NCBI GenBank assembly: GCA_964035575.1
Contig: OZ037860.1
Location: 203,689-267,688 of the forward strand
DNA: 64,000 bases
Source: Rhynchopus sp. YZ270_cl-10
Taxonomy: Eukaryota > Euglenozoa > Diplonemea > Diplonemida > Diplonemidae
Direction: 5' to 3'
In this document: positions 10,379-20,943 of the stretch, piece after piece
Position numbering within the stretch: position 1 is the stretch's first letter
Layout of the letters: every line of letters begins with the position of its first letter
Notes under the pieces: generated by a model
Database searches by the model: none
What the model was told of the DNA's origin: nothing
The model's input: the letters and a program-made list of their open reading frames with translations, nothing else
Translations under genes and position numbers: made by a program

Positions 10379-11320
10379 TTACACCATTATCCGTTGAGAT
10401 CTTTTCATGGTTTCGACTCTTGCATCTATGCTTGCAAGGATGGGCGAGGTTGTGGAGGATGAGGGCGATGACCGCACTTGCCGTGGGAGGTATGGCAGGA
10501 AGGGCTCGTGGTGCGTCTCATCCACGTAGACTCCGGTTCTGCCGCAGGGCTTTGTCGTGGCGTCCAGCTTGTGGCCACCGTCGTGCTTGCCGTTGCGCTT
10601 CTTCTTCAATTTCTTCTTTGCCTTTGTTGACTGTGATTGGTCTGTAGGCTCTGTACTTTCAAACTCAGCCTCCACCTGCTGTGCCCTCATCGGCGTTGAA
10701 CTAGGTGGTACCGGGGTCGGCACCAACGGCCCCGCAACAGACATCCGTGTACTCCCCCTCTTCCCCTTCCGCTGTGCGTGCAGGCTCATCTTCCGTTGAT
10801 TCTGGCGAAACGACTCCTTCTTCGCGAGCGACGCAAAGTCGTGCCCCAACTTCAGTCGCCGCGTCTGCACCTCTTCTTCGTGGAACATCGTTTTGAACTG
10901 TTCGTATGTGATGTTGTTTTCGCCGTCCTGCGTGATCTCGTTGGAGTCAAGCGCAAGCTCAAATGCTTCGCAGGTTTCAATGAGTTTATGCAGCTCCACC
11001 TTCGCCTCTTGAGATGAGTCAGCAAAGGCACCGTCGCCAGCGACTGCCATGAACGCACGCATCGTGTTCATGTCTTTAGGTTCTGGGACGAAGAACCGTT
11101 TCTTCAGCATCCCAATGTACTCAAGAAGCTTCATAAAGTCGATCTCCCCCTTCGGGTCGTTCTCGATGTATGTCTCCAGGTCCTCAATGGCAACGTTGAG
11201 ACTCAGCTCCGCGCACACCCGCTGCAGCTCAAAGGAGGATGTGATGAGGGGCTTTTCGTTCATCACGTCGGTGAAGGCGGTGCGGATTTGTTGCCATTCT
11301 TGTGGGGTGAGGGCGTCCAT
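10379..11320 (-). CDS. EF-hand-like (calmodulin-fold) protein with basic tail
   Basis: Single-exon protein of 313 residues. The first 150 residues resemble a calmodulin-type EF-hand array. Helix-loop-helix units end in GEIDFMKLLEYIG and NNITYEQFKTMF, which look like second halves of EF loops. The loops lack several Ca-ligand Asp residues, so calcium binding may be weak or lost. The second half is low complexity: a Pro-rich stretch, then a strongly basic KKKLKKKR-type segment and a Ser-rich tail. A structural, cytoskeletal or flagellar role is possible, but I cannot show it. Upstream of the ATG is a purely pyrimidine leader of about 100 nt, and the first AG (CACTTTCAG) lies beyond it. Confidence 0.65.
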   Translation of the reverse strand: MDALTPQEWQQIRTAFTDVMNEKPLITSSFELQRVCAELSLNVAIEDLETYIENDPKGEIDFMKLLEYIGMLKKRFFVPEPKDMNTMRAFMAVAGDGAFADSSQEAKVELHKLIETCEAFELALDSNEITQDGENNITYEQFKTMFHEEEVQTRRLKLGHDFASLAKKESFRQNQRKMSLHAQRKGKRGSTRMSVAGPLVPTPVPPSSTPMRAQQVEAEFESTEPTDQSQSTKAKKKLKKKRNGKHDGGHKLDATTKPCGRTGVYVDETHHEPFLPYLPRQVRSSPSSSTTSPILASIDARVETMKRSQRIMV

Positions 11321-12135
11321 GGTAGAAGAAGGAAGGGGGAAGGGAAGGGGGAAGGGAGGAGAGAAGAAAGAGGCAAAAGGAAAAAGATGGAAAGGGGAGG
11401 TTTTGTATAGGGGGAAACGAAACTGAAAGTGGTGTGGGGGGGGGTTTGTGGGTGATGGGAAAAAAAGTGAAGTTGATGGTGCAAACGCCTCTGGGACGCA
11501 GGCACTGACACTCCGCGGGAAAAAAAATTAAGACCAAACACAAAACACTTACAAAGGGTTTACCTTAAGGTTTGCCTTAACTTCATCGGCTCATACCTTT
11601 TGGGATTGCTGAAAGAGGAATCGAGCTGGAAAAATTTTAACCATACAAAAGGGGTGGGGGAAATGGTACGAAGAAAGGTATAGGAAATTTGGGGGTTTTC
11701 TGTGCTGCCTAAACGTTCATTATTTTATGTTGTATTTTTTGGAAAGAAAACAAGAGAGAGGTGGGGGTGCAGAAAGGGGACAATTCGATGTCCTCATAAA
11801 AACCCACATTCCACTGTTTCCCCCCCAAAAATATAACCACCCTTTTCTTATACCTCAGCTAAAGGCTTTACTCTCCATTTTTTTACGATGCATCCTTAAC
11901 AAAAAATTTTGGGATCGTCTCGAACAGCCTCGAATTCACGCCATATTTTTTGTTTTTGTTTTTGGGGGGCTAGCTTTTTATATTCTCGATTTTTTTGTTT
12001 TTTTTTTTTTTTGGCTTTTCTCTTTTGCGATGACATGCATCATAATAAAACACATCTTCTCATACCCATCACACTACCAACCTTCACTTTTTCTACTGTA
12101 CCCCTTTCCCCCACCCCCATAGTATCTCTCCCCTA
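11321..12135. other. Spacer between EF-hand-like and TIP41 genes
   Basis: About 0.8 kb. It has a pyrimidine/purine-biased leader, one GTGCAAACGCCTC-type cassette at about 11480-11512, and long T tracts near 11990-12010. No gene is seen. Confidence 0.5.
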
Positions 12136-13023
12136 CTATGACAGAGAACTTGCCTTTTCAAGCTTGTAGGTAAAGGACTGCTCGCTTTTGACGGGAAGGG
12201 TGCGGGAGAGCTCGTCGGGGTTTCCGTATGTTTTGAGTGCAGGGGCATCGTCGCTGACGGAGGCTGCTGCTGCTGCGTTGGCCATGTCTTGTATGTCTTT
12301 GCCTTTTACGAGTTTTTGCATGATTACTTCGTCGGTGCCGAATTTGTGGAACCAACGGATTTCAACGATGCTGACTGTGACACGGTCGACACGGATGAAT
12401 TGCCTGAGCAACACCAGGAAGCAGGTCGGCATTGCCCGGAACTTCAGGGAGACCTGCGAGGCGCCGCAGTCCTCCAGGTCGTCCTCGATCATGATGGTCG
12501 ACATATAATGCCTGATCGGCTGGTTCACGTCGGACAGCATTCCTACGTCGACCGTACCACCTTCCTTTGGTTCCGAGGTCAGACAGCTTCCTGTGAAGTC
12601 CTGCATGTTGTATGTCCAGTGGACCCCAATGTGATGGATCTCCATGTCCTTATCTTTCCATTCAGAGTTGTACATGCATTTGAGGTTGCACGCTTCGGCA
12701 GCTTCCTTTGTAATGCGCGAGGCTTTGAGGAGGTCAATAACGTTGATGTCGATGACAGCCTGCCCCTGGTGTTTCAGACGAAGGTAGCAGTCCTCATAGC
12801 ATTGGTCGGGCAGACGGGAGATGCCCAGCTCCTCCTGCACTTCGTCCTCACGACTGCTCTGCATCATACGGGTAAAGCTGCTTGTCACGATCTCCCATCC
12901 GCACAACGAAGTATACTCTGGTGGGGGTACCCGTACATTCGCAAACCTCTGAACAGCTTCGTCAGCAGGGGTGGCCCCTTGCAGCTGCTGTTTTGTTGGG
13001 TTCATCGACACCGGTGTTTCCAT
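12136..13023 (-). CDS. TIP41/TIPRL family PP2A regulator
   Basis: Single-exon protein of 295 residues, close to the usual TIP41 length. The family core is clear. An early GWEIVTSSF strand is followed by LPDQCYEDCYLRLKH, a DLLKASR helix and a WTYNMQDFTG segment. Then comes the strongly conserved block running PIRHYMSTIMIEDDL, SLKFRAMPTCFLVLLR and FIRVDRVTVSIVEIRWFH. TIP41/TIPRL proteins bind PP2A-family catalytic subunits and act in TOR-linked phosphatase control in the cytosol. The N-terminal 35 residues and the Ala/Ser-rich tail are not conserved. An AG about 55 nt upstream could serve as acceptor. Confidence 0.92.
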   Translation of the reverse strand: METPVSMNPTKQQLQGATPADEAVQRFANVRVPPPEYTSLCGWEIVTSSFTRMMQSSREDEVQEELGISRLPDQCYEDCYLRLKHQGQAVIDINVIDLLKASRITKEAAEACNLKCMYNSEWKDKDMEIHHIGVHWTYNMQDFTGSCLTSEPKEGGTVDVGMLSDVNQPIRHYMSTIMIEDDLEDCGASQVSLKFRAMPTCFLVLLRQFIRVDRVTVSIVEIRWFHKFGTDEVIMQKLVKGKDIQDMANAAAAASVSDDAPALKTYGNPDELSRTLPVKSEQSFTYKLEKASSLS

Positions 13024-16000
13024 TTAGAGAAAAACAAAAAAAAAAATAATGAGAAGATAGGAGACAGGAGGACCTTATAGTGGGTAGTTGGGTGATTGAT
13101 TGATTGGGGAATTTATTTGGGTAAATTGAAGAGGGTGAGGATCCATTTTTTTTTTGCTGAAAATAGGTTGTTGTGGATCGATGGTCCCGGCAAGGCCACG
13201 AATAAAAAAAAATAATGCCGGGTGTGGGTGGTGGTGGGTAGGTGGGGGGAGGTGAGGAGGAGGGGAGGGAAATACCCAGTCCTTGGTCTTGGACAGGACT
13301 TTAAATTTTTTTTTGTGTATTTTTTTTTTTTTTGAGAAAACTGTGAAAGTTTTTCTCCCATGCTGAAAAAATCACTGAAAAACGTGTGTTTACCCTCCTA
13401 GACAGATACTGTGCACTGTGTGCAGGTATGAAGGGGGTATGACAGGAGATTATTGTTGTTATTTGCACTAACGGGGGAAAAAGGAGTCCTTGCACAAATT
13501 GGGGGGGGAAGCAATAGCCGGTGTTCCAGTGTATTTATTTTTCCCATGAAATCGGATGTGAATGATGGAAAAAAGCTGGTACAGGGTGTACAGAGTTTCT
13601 TTTTCGGCCGGAATTAGAACTGAGCAAAAACACCCCCAAAAAAATGCTTCAAATGGTTCTGTTTGTAATATTGAATAGCGAGCTCATCCCCAAGGTGTCT
13701 GCACTGTTTTCGGTCAAAATATGTTTCCATTTTTTTTAAAAGTTGATAAGAGAGGAGAATCTGCTTCGCCACCTTTAAAAAATAAAAACAGTTCCCCTTA
13801 CAGGTATCCTCAATGAGTCATGAGAAGAGGTAAATTTTATCCCAAAAAAAAAAAGTCTTTTCAAAAATGCTTCTGTTTTGCACAATACATCATCGGTCGA
13901 TAACGGGGAGGCCCGTTTAAAAAAGAAGAAGAAAAAAAACTTAACTTGAAGTACAAATTCCTCTCTCACCTGTGTACCATGCATATCATCCAATGGTGGA
14001 TAAACCACGGTACACAGTCAAAAGGTTGGTTCACAGTATGTTTAAAGCGCGCTGTGTTTCGCCAAATTCTGGGCATCTAAAATAAAAAATAATTGCGCGC
14101 AAGGCACAAAAAAAAAAAATGGTGGCGAACCGAAGGAACGGAAAGGAAAGAAGAAACTACGGAAACCTACATTCCTACAAGGGGGTGTGATTTTTTCTCT
14201 GGGTAGTGAGTAAAAAAGGAGAATATAAAGTGTGTGTGGGGGAGTATTTTTATTGTTTTTTTTTTGTGGATCACCCCACTCGGGGGATCCATCAAAAAAA
14301 GACAATAAAAAAATAGCTTAGGGCACGACGTCTTCGTTAGGGGAATCGAGATATCACCAAGTTTGTACTCTCCAGGAACACTGCAGGCATACGGTCGCCT
14401 CCCCCAAAGCATATTTCGTGAGTGTGTGTGTGTGTGGGGATATCACATTACAAAATATTTCAAAAACCACAAAAAAAAAAAATGTAAGCTGAAACCTCAG
14501 CACTGCTTTATTCACCCCCAAAAAAAAAGAGTGTTTCGACAGCGCCATGAAGATTCTAAAGGGGGGTTTTTTTAGGTACTCAAACGTACAAAAAATAAGG
14601 GGGTTGTGGGTGGTTATCCCCTCATCTTTCCTCCCCCATGAACGAAGGGGTCAGCATAATGGGAGATACAAAGCCACCACGATACAAGGCAAAAGAAAAG
14701 GTGAAGATTGTTTCATATACTAACTATTCTACTGAATAGAAGGTATAATAGGGTGCACTAAATGTACCCCAAACTTTTTTTTAAAAAAACTTTATGTGAA
14801 AGATGAATATGGCACGGTCCCCTAAAAGGCTACCTTTTTTGGGACCATTGTGTCATGGCATACATCGTTTCTCAAAAAGAAATGAAAAATAAAAAACAAA
14901 ATAAAATTCCGCAGATGTACCTTATAGCAAAAACATAAACTCACAAAAAGAACGCATATTTTGTTTTGACGGTAGATCTTAATGGGTCTGTCGCAACAAT
15001 GTTGCAAAAAAAAAAAACAATGTTTGATATCAGTGCAAGCTGTCTTATAGGGGCAGGCACAGAATAAAAAGACGAATGCATGCATTACATCTATTGATAC
15101 ATTGAAAGAGAGAGAAGTGTCGTTTTTTTTTCTTCTTTTTGTCCCGCGTGCGAGTCGCTTTTTCGAGCGTGAATACACATAAAATGGTACACAAGCGATT
15201 AAGCGTTTCGAATATTTGGACGCAAATAAGATACAAAAAATTTCAAATAAAAAAACTTTGAAGCAGAAATGGGCCAACAACTGGGGCACACATATCTTTC
15301 AAGCAGAAAAAAAAGAGGAGAAAAAAAAGCGGAACCTTGAAAGACCAACGTACGTACCTCTCGTGCACATACATATTTTACACAATAACAATAAGATGAT
15401 TTAAACCCTCCCCCATGCCCCCCGACGAAGAAATAATCTGTTTAGTGTAGCTGCCCATACAGTCTTCACTGTCAGGTCGATCACTCTCATAGGTGATGCT
15501 TGTAACTTGTCATTTTATTTTTCTTTTTCTTTTTTTTTTTGATAAATTGGAGTGATGTTGCATCGGTTGTGTTGCCACAGTTGTACTGCAACTCTCCACT
15601 TCCATTTGTTAATTGGTATACTGGTCCATTCTGTTTTTTCGTCTGCATTTTGCGGTTTTTGATTGATCCGTTCTTTTTTTTTTTTTTGTTGTCTTCGGAG
15701 ATCATCCACCGTGTTGTTCTGTGTGCTCATATGTCACCCAAAGGGGATATAAGGGAAACAAAAGAGACGATACAAAACGGCACATCTTATCCCTAAGAAT
15801 GTGGCAGAGATAGATAGGCTTGTGTTGTGTTGCCACAAATCATTTTACACCAATACTGGGTAAAGAAGCTTATGTTTCCTTTTTTTTTCTTTCATTGTTT
15901 TTTGATAATTTGTTGGAATTAGTGTAACTGCCAAAAAAAGACAGTCTTCGTGATGCGTGATCCCTCAGTAACCATGACTCACCTAACCAAAGTGTAGACA

Positions 16001-17007
16001 GGCAACAGATATTACTTTTATATACCAAGAATTTGGCAAAAGAGGTAAACAGAATCGACGGAAGGTTCCTGCAAAATTTGCTTTTTTTTTTTTTTTTTCA
16101 TTCAGATACTGTCTGTAGCTGAGTAGTTGTTTTGTCACCTTCTCACACAACTCATACAGCGAAAAAAAAAAATATATAACAAAATTGCACCAGATTCTAT
16201 TTTCCGTTCAGGTTTTACTATGACGTAATGCAGTGTTTTCAAGCATTCTGAACGAAAAAAAAGGGGGGGGGTATAGTTGGTAGGCGATGAGCTTCTACGA
16301 GATGTCACCAAAAAGAAAAAGAAGAAAAATCTTCTCTCCGGAGTCCAGTTATTTCTTGACCAAAAAAAAATTGTTTTAAGTTATCGACAGGAGACCTGTC
16401 ACTGCTTGTTTTTGAAAAAGGGGTCTTGACCAAGAAGAAAAAATCAACAATATGTGATGAATGTGGTACATTTCTTGTATGGGAGGGAAATATGAGAACT
16501 CAAAAAAAAAAATAGGGGTAAAAAAAAACCCCCCTCCTGAAAGATGAATTTGCCTCAAGGACAGGTACATCAAATAAAAGGAAAAAAAATTTTTTTTTCG
16601 AAGGTGAATGTAGTGCACACTCAAAGAGAAAAAATAAGAGTCAATTTTATGGAGTAAGATGATGGGGTTTTGTTTGCTGGTGTAAAATCAGCGCGGGTGG
16701 ATTTGGGGGGGAAGAAAAGGGTCTAAAAATTTCGTTAAACCACAAAAAAAGCACAAATTCAAGAAAAAAAGAGGAATTTTTAAAAGGAAAAAAAGTCTGT
16801 AATTCTTTTTGAACACAAAAAAATAGCAGGAGGACCTGCGGAAGTCATACCTTTTTTTTCTTTTTCGATGATTACTTTTTTGTTTCTGTACTCAATGCCT
16901 CCTTTAGGGCTGCACTTCATCCCTAAAGAGTTTGGCAGAGATGAGACGTAAGAACTCTAGTCTTACACAGATTGTTTTCTTTTTGACAATTTGTTTCCTT
17001 TTTTTTT

Positions 17008-17055
17008 GAAAACTTGTTTTGTATTAGTGTAGCCACCCTAGAGTGTGCTCCACTA
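17008..17055 (-). repeat. Stem-loop cassette, GAAAACTTG/TTAGTGTAG subfamily
   Basis: T tract, GAAAACTTG, TTAGTGTAG, CCAC, a short loop, GTG, then GCTCCACTA. The outer TAGTG/CACTA and inner CAC/GTG arms pair. Copies occur at 19680, 24223, 32043, 32721 and 43761. Confidence 0.7.
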
Positions 17056-17573
17056 CACACTTTTTTTTGTTCATTCGAAGCTTATATTATATTTTTGTTG
17101 TTGTATCCAATCGGCTACATCCAGACGATCGTCGTTGTTTTTTTTTGATAATTTTGTTGCGGTGTAGCTTCCAAAAAAAAACACACACACACAGACAGCC
17201 ACATCCATTTCTGATAAATTCTGTTGATCGAAAGTTCAGAACTTACCTTTTTAAAATTTGTGCAACTTCTGTTGATCTAAAAGCTCGATTCATGAAAAAA
17301 AAGGACAACCCCTCACTCATTGTCATTTGTTTTTGCCGTATGTACCAAAGAAGTGGTTGAAGCACATTACACCAAAAAAGACACGTTCGTTATACTGTGC
17401 GTAAGTTATTAAATTTTAGATTACTGTATGAAATTTTAGATTACTGGACAGAAACAAAACCAACAAAGATAATGAAGCCGGACCCGAGGATCTTTTGGAA
17501 ATCTATTTTGGTGTGACCACCCAAACCGATTCTCCGAGGTTCTTCCGTGGTTCTTCCGTAGGTACTCCGGTAA

Positions 17574-18221
17574 GGGGGGTATACTTTTTTTTTGTTGTTT
17601 CCGGTTTTCGCCACCCGGGCGGGCTTCGAGACCTGACCACAGTCTTCACAGTATACTGTATACAGTACAGTACAGTACAGTACAGTACAGTACAGTACAG
17701 TACAGTACAGTACAGTACAGTACAGTACAGTACAGTACAGTACAGTACAGTACAGTACAGTACAGTACAGTACAGTACAGTACAGTACAGTACAGTACAG
17801 TACAGTACAGTACAGTACAGTACAGTACAGTACAGTACAGTACAGTACAGTACAGTACAGTACAGTACAGTACAGTACAGTACAGTACAGTACAGTACAG
17901 TACAGTACAGTACAGTACAGTACAGTACAGTACAGTACAGTACAGTACAGTACAGTACAGTACAGTACAGTACAGTACAGTACAGTACAGTACAGTACAG
18001 TACAGTACAGTACAGTACAGTACAGTACAGTACACACTACATGCGGGCGGTTCATTTTTTTTCAAGGGATTTTTTCCTCGCCGTTATTTTTTCGCGCGAA
18101 AATGCCATTTTTGGCACGTTTCAACCAATACAAACCCGTGGTGACCTCTCTCAGTCAAATTTGTGGTCATTTTCCCCTTGTGACAGAAACTGGGAACAAC
18201 AAAAAAAAAGTATACCCCCTA
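17574..18221. repeat. Inverted arms flanking the TACAG satellite
   Basis: A GGGGGTATAC stretch with a T tract and TTGTTGTT at 17574-17605 reappears inverted at 18187-18221. Just outside, both sides carry a TTCTCCGAGGTTC segment with CCGTGGTTCTTCCG, in direct orientation. The satellite therefore appears to sit inside an inverted-repeat unit of about 0.85 kb. Confidence 0.6.
17661..18030. repeat. (TACAG)74 pentanucleotide satellite
   Basis: A run of 370 nt of TACAG units with no interruption that I can see. Both strands stay open in all frames (Ser-Thr-Val-Gln-Tyr or Tyr-Cys-Thr-Val-Leu repeats), so long frames here are artefacts. The left flank GTATACTGTATACAG is itself palindromic. Confidence 0.97.
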
Positions 18222-18697
18222 GCAGTTCTCCGAGGTTCCTCCGTGGTTCTTCCGTGGGTTCTCCGTACCCCTTGAATCACACCATATTTGGGTCCAACAT
18301 TTTGTTTGTTTTTTGCGTCGTGTTTTTGCCTTACGCCCAATATTGGGTAAACTAACCTGGAGAGTGAGGGGTATCCACATGAAATGAGGAAGAAGATACT
18401 TACAGAACACGACACATCCCTGAAAGAGCTGGTTTTGCTTCTTTGGGAAGGAGGGGGGGTGTTGAAAAAAGGAGGTTTTTTATTTTCTTTGACTTTGATA
18501 AGATGCATTGTAACTCTCTATTGAACAGAGATGAAAATACTTTAAAGATGACAAGAGCCTCATGTTTAATTGCTCAATGAACAAAACAAGGGTAAAACTA
18601 CAACAAAAAAAAACACACACACAACCATCGCATGATGAAGAAACACCGACACACCCTTTTTAGTTTTGTTTTGAAAAAAAAAAAAGCTTTTAAAAAA

Positions 18698-18729
18698 AGA
18701 TGAACCTAACCATTCTGTGCTTGGTCACC
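18698..18729 (+). repeat. Stem-loop cassette, AGATGAA family
   Basis: AGATGAACCTAA, then CATTCTGTGC, TTGGTCACC and an A tract. It is a variant of the cassette at 6068 with a different loop. Confidence 0.55.
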
Positions 18730-19326
18730 AAAAAAAAAAAAAAAATGTTCTGAGTAGTGTTATCAGTGTGCTGTCACACAATCACCACTATTTTTCTCTT
18801 TGTTTTCCCGATTGTAAATCCTACAGTGTAGGTCACTACTAGGTAGTGTTATATTTTGGCCACGCTCTCAAAAGGGGGTTTTATTTGAAGATAACAAAAC
18901 ACAACAAGAAAGGAATAAACATAGTAGTGTAGACACCCGAGGATGCGCTGTACTATACGTTGTTTTTTTGTCTCTCCCAAACCATCCCTTTTGCTCGTAT
19001 TAAAGAAAAAAAATTAAAAGAGAAACAAAACGAGAGAAAGAAAATAGCGAACAAAAGTGGTAAAAAAAAACGGATCCTGATGGCCTGAACAAAAAAAAAA
19101 AAAAAAAAACACAAGTATTTTAACATTATGCATTCAATAAAATTGATAGCATGTCTCAGGCCTCAAAATGAATATTTCAAGATTGTGGGTTTAATTTGCA
19201 CATTTTTTTTTTTTCGAGCAATATGAAGAAGACACTCCCTTCAAATATTGACGATGTCAGATCCATTGTATTCACCTTTGAACACAACGTAGGAATAGTG
19301 TAGAATCTGTGTGCAAGCCGCCGCCC

Positions 19327-19481
19327 TAATGGTGGCAGCCTTGTGATGGGAGCCCATCAGGCCTTGTGATTAGGCTTGTCATGGGATTGGAATGCGCAAA
19401 ATACATCACACGTGTATTGTGATGTATTTTGATGTATTTTGCGTATTCCAATGGGCTCCCATCACAATGTTACCACCATTA
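19327..19481. mobile_element. 155-bp MITE with 8-bp target duplication (hAT-like)
   Basis: The ends are TAATGGTGG and CCACCATTA. Almost the whole element folds back: GATGGGAGCCCAT and GCGCAAAATACATCA recur inverted in the right half. The 8 bp CGCCGCCC stand on both sides (19319-19326 and 19482-19489). An 8-bp duplication with short inverted ends is typical of hAT-superfamily nonautonomous elements. It has no coding capacity. Confidence 0.85.
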
Positions 19482-19679
19482 CGCCGCCCCCCGCTATATC
19501 CCCTCTGAAATAAAACATTTTGTTTTTTCCCCTTCGAAAATACAATGACTTCACATATCACTTTATTTTGCTACATTTTGTTTTGATTACTAATTTAGGT
19601 CAACAAACGCATCCTCTCTACAAGTACTGCAAATTTGGTCATTTGTTTTATTTTAATTTTTGTTTTTGTTTTTTTTTTT

Positions 19680-19726
19680 GAAAACTTGGTTGTATTAGTG
19701 TAGCCACCCTAGAGTGTGTTCCACTA
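19680..19726 (-). repeat. Stem-loop cassette, GAAAACTTG/TTAGTGTAG subfamily
   Basis: Nearly identical to the copy at 17008. It is flanked by T tracts on both sides and has the same pairing arms. Confidence 0.7.
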
Positions 19727-20474
19727 TACTTTTTTTTTTTACCGCAAGATGAATTAAAACGAACTTTTCTTCTTTTTTTGGTCTGATGAATTGGCACAAC
19801 ACAAAAAAAACAAATCTAAAATGTTTAATAACATGCTTTGACTTTTTCAAAAAGCCAGGGTACACTTTCGCACTCGCCGCTATTCGGCTTTCCCAGAAAA
19901 AGAAGGGGAAAAAAAAAGAACGAATGCAGCAAAGGAGGAAAACCACTGATACAAAAAAAATAGGAAAAAAAAATTTTTTTTTTTTAAAGACGAATATGCC
20001 AGAGACAACACCATCTAAGAAATTCCTATTCAATTGATAAAAGCTGTGGCCTGTATATTTGATTTATTTTTGCATCTAAACGATGCTTCTTTTCACGAAT
20101 GTAATTTAAACTGTAAAGCAGAAAATTTCACCTTCTTGTTGGGAGGGGGAAAGCCATGAACAAAAAAATAGGCAGACACAAACAAGTACATTAACACACT
20201 GTAAAGTGGGGGGAAATGGGGAATGAAGGAGTGTGAAAAGATTGACAAAAAAAAAAGATAAAAAGTTGGCGCTGAAATGTTTGGGAGAGAGTGGGTCAGG
20301 TAGACGCACATATCCCATTTTGTTTTTTATTTTATTTTGGTTATTTTCCCGAAAGGGCTTGCTTTTGTTGTATGGAAAAAGAGAAAAAAAAAAGCTGAAA
20401 AAAGTGCTCACAGCAGACGCACTGAAAGATCCGTATCGGTTGCAAAAAAAAAAAATTTAAAAAATAGTTTGGTG

Positions 20475-20506
20475 AGATGAACCTAAGCCTCTTGTGATTA
20501 GTCGCC
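20475..20506 (+). repeat. Stem-loop cassette, AGATGAA/CTAAGC family
   Basis: AGATGAACCTAAGC, loop CTCTTGT, then GATTAG and TCGCC. The right arm has one change that weakens the CTAAGC pairing. Confidence 0.55.
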
Positions 20507-20905
20507 AAAGAAAAGGGGTGAGGGTAGTAGCGTACAGATCGGACAAAAAGAAGAATAAACGAGGCAGGGGGAAGGAGAGGGAAGGGAGGAATGCAGTGAG
20601 AAAAGAAAGGGAGGGAGAGGGCTGCCGGGGATTTTTTAATAAAATTTTTGGTTTGCTTTACTAGTAAGCGGGGGTGGTGGTGGTGGTGCTGCAAAAAGGA
20701 CAAAAGAAAGGGGGAAAATTAACGAACAGTTTATAAGATGAGCCTCAGCCTCTCTGTGCTCACCCAAATAAAAAGACAGTCGAAAAAAACAATTGGTGAA
20801 TTGGTGGACCGACACCGAGTAGTTTTGTATCCTGGGGAGGAACTAAAAATTTCCCTGTTCCATCCTTAGGTACGGATTGTGCATGTCTCCGTTGGAATTT
20901 TTTTC

Positions 20906-20943
<38 letters not shown>

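Noticed and set aside
17661-18030. CRISPR array
   Set aside because: Perfect pentamer repeat without spacers in a eukaryotic context.
17441-18355. Long open frames on both strands (up to 286 codons)
   Set aside because: They are products of the TACAG pentamer, which has no stop codon in any frame. Not genes.
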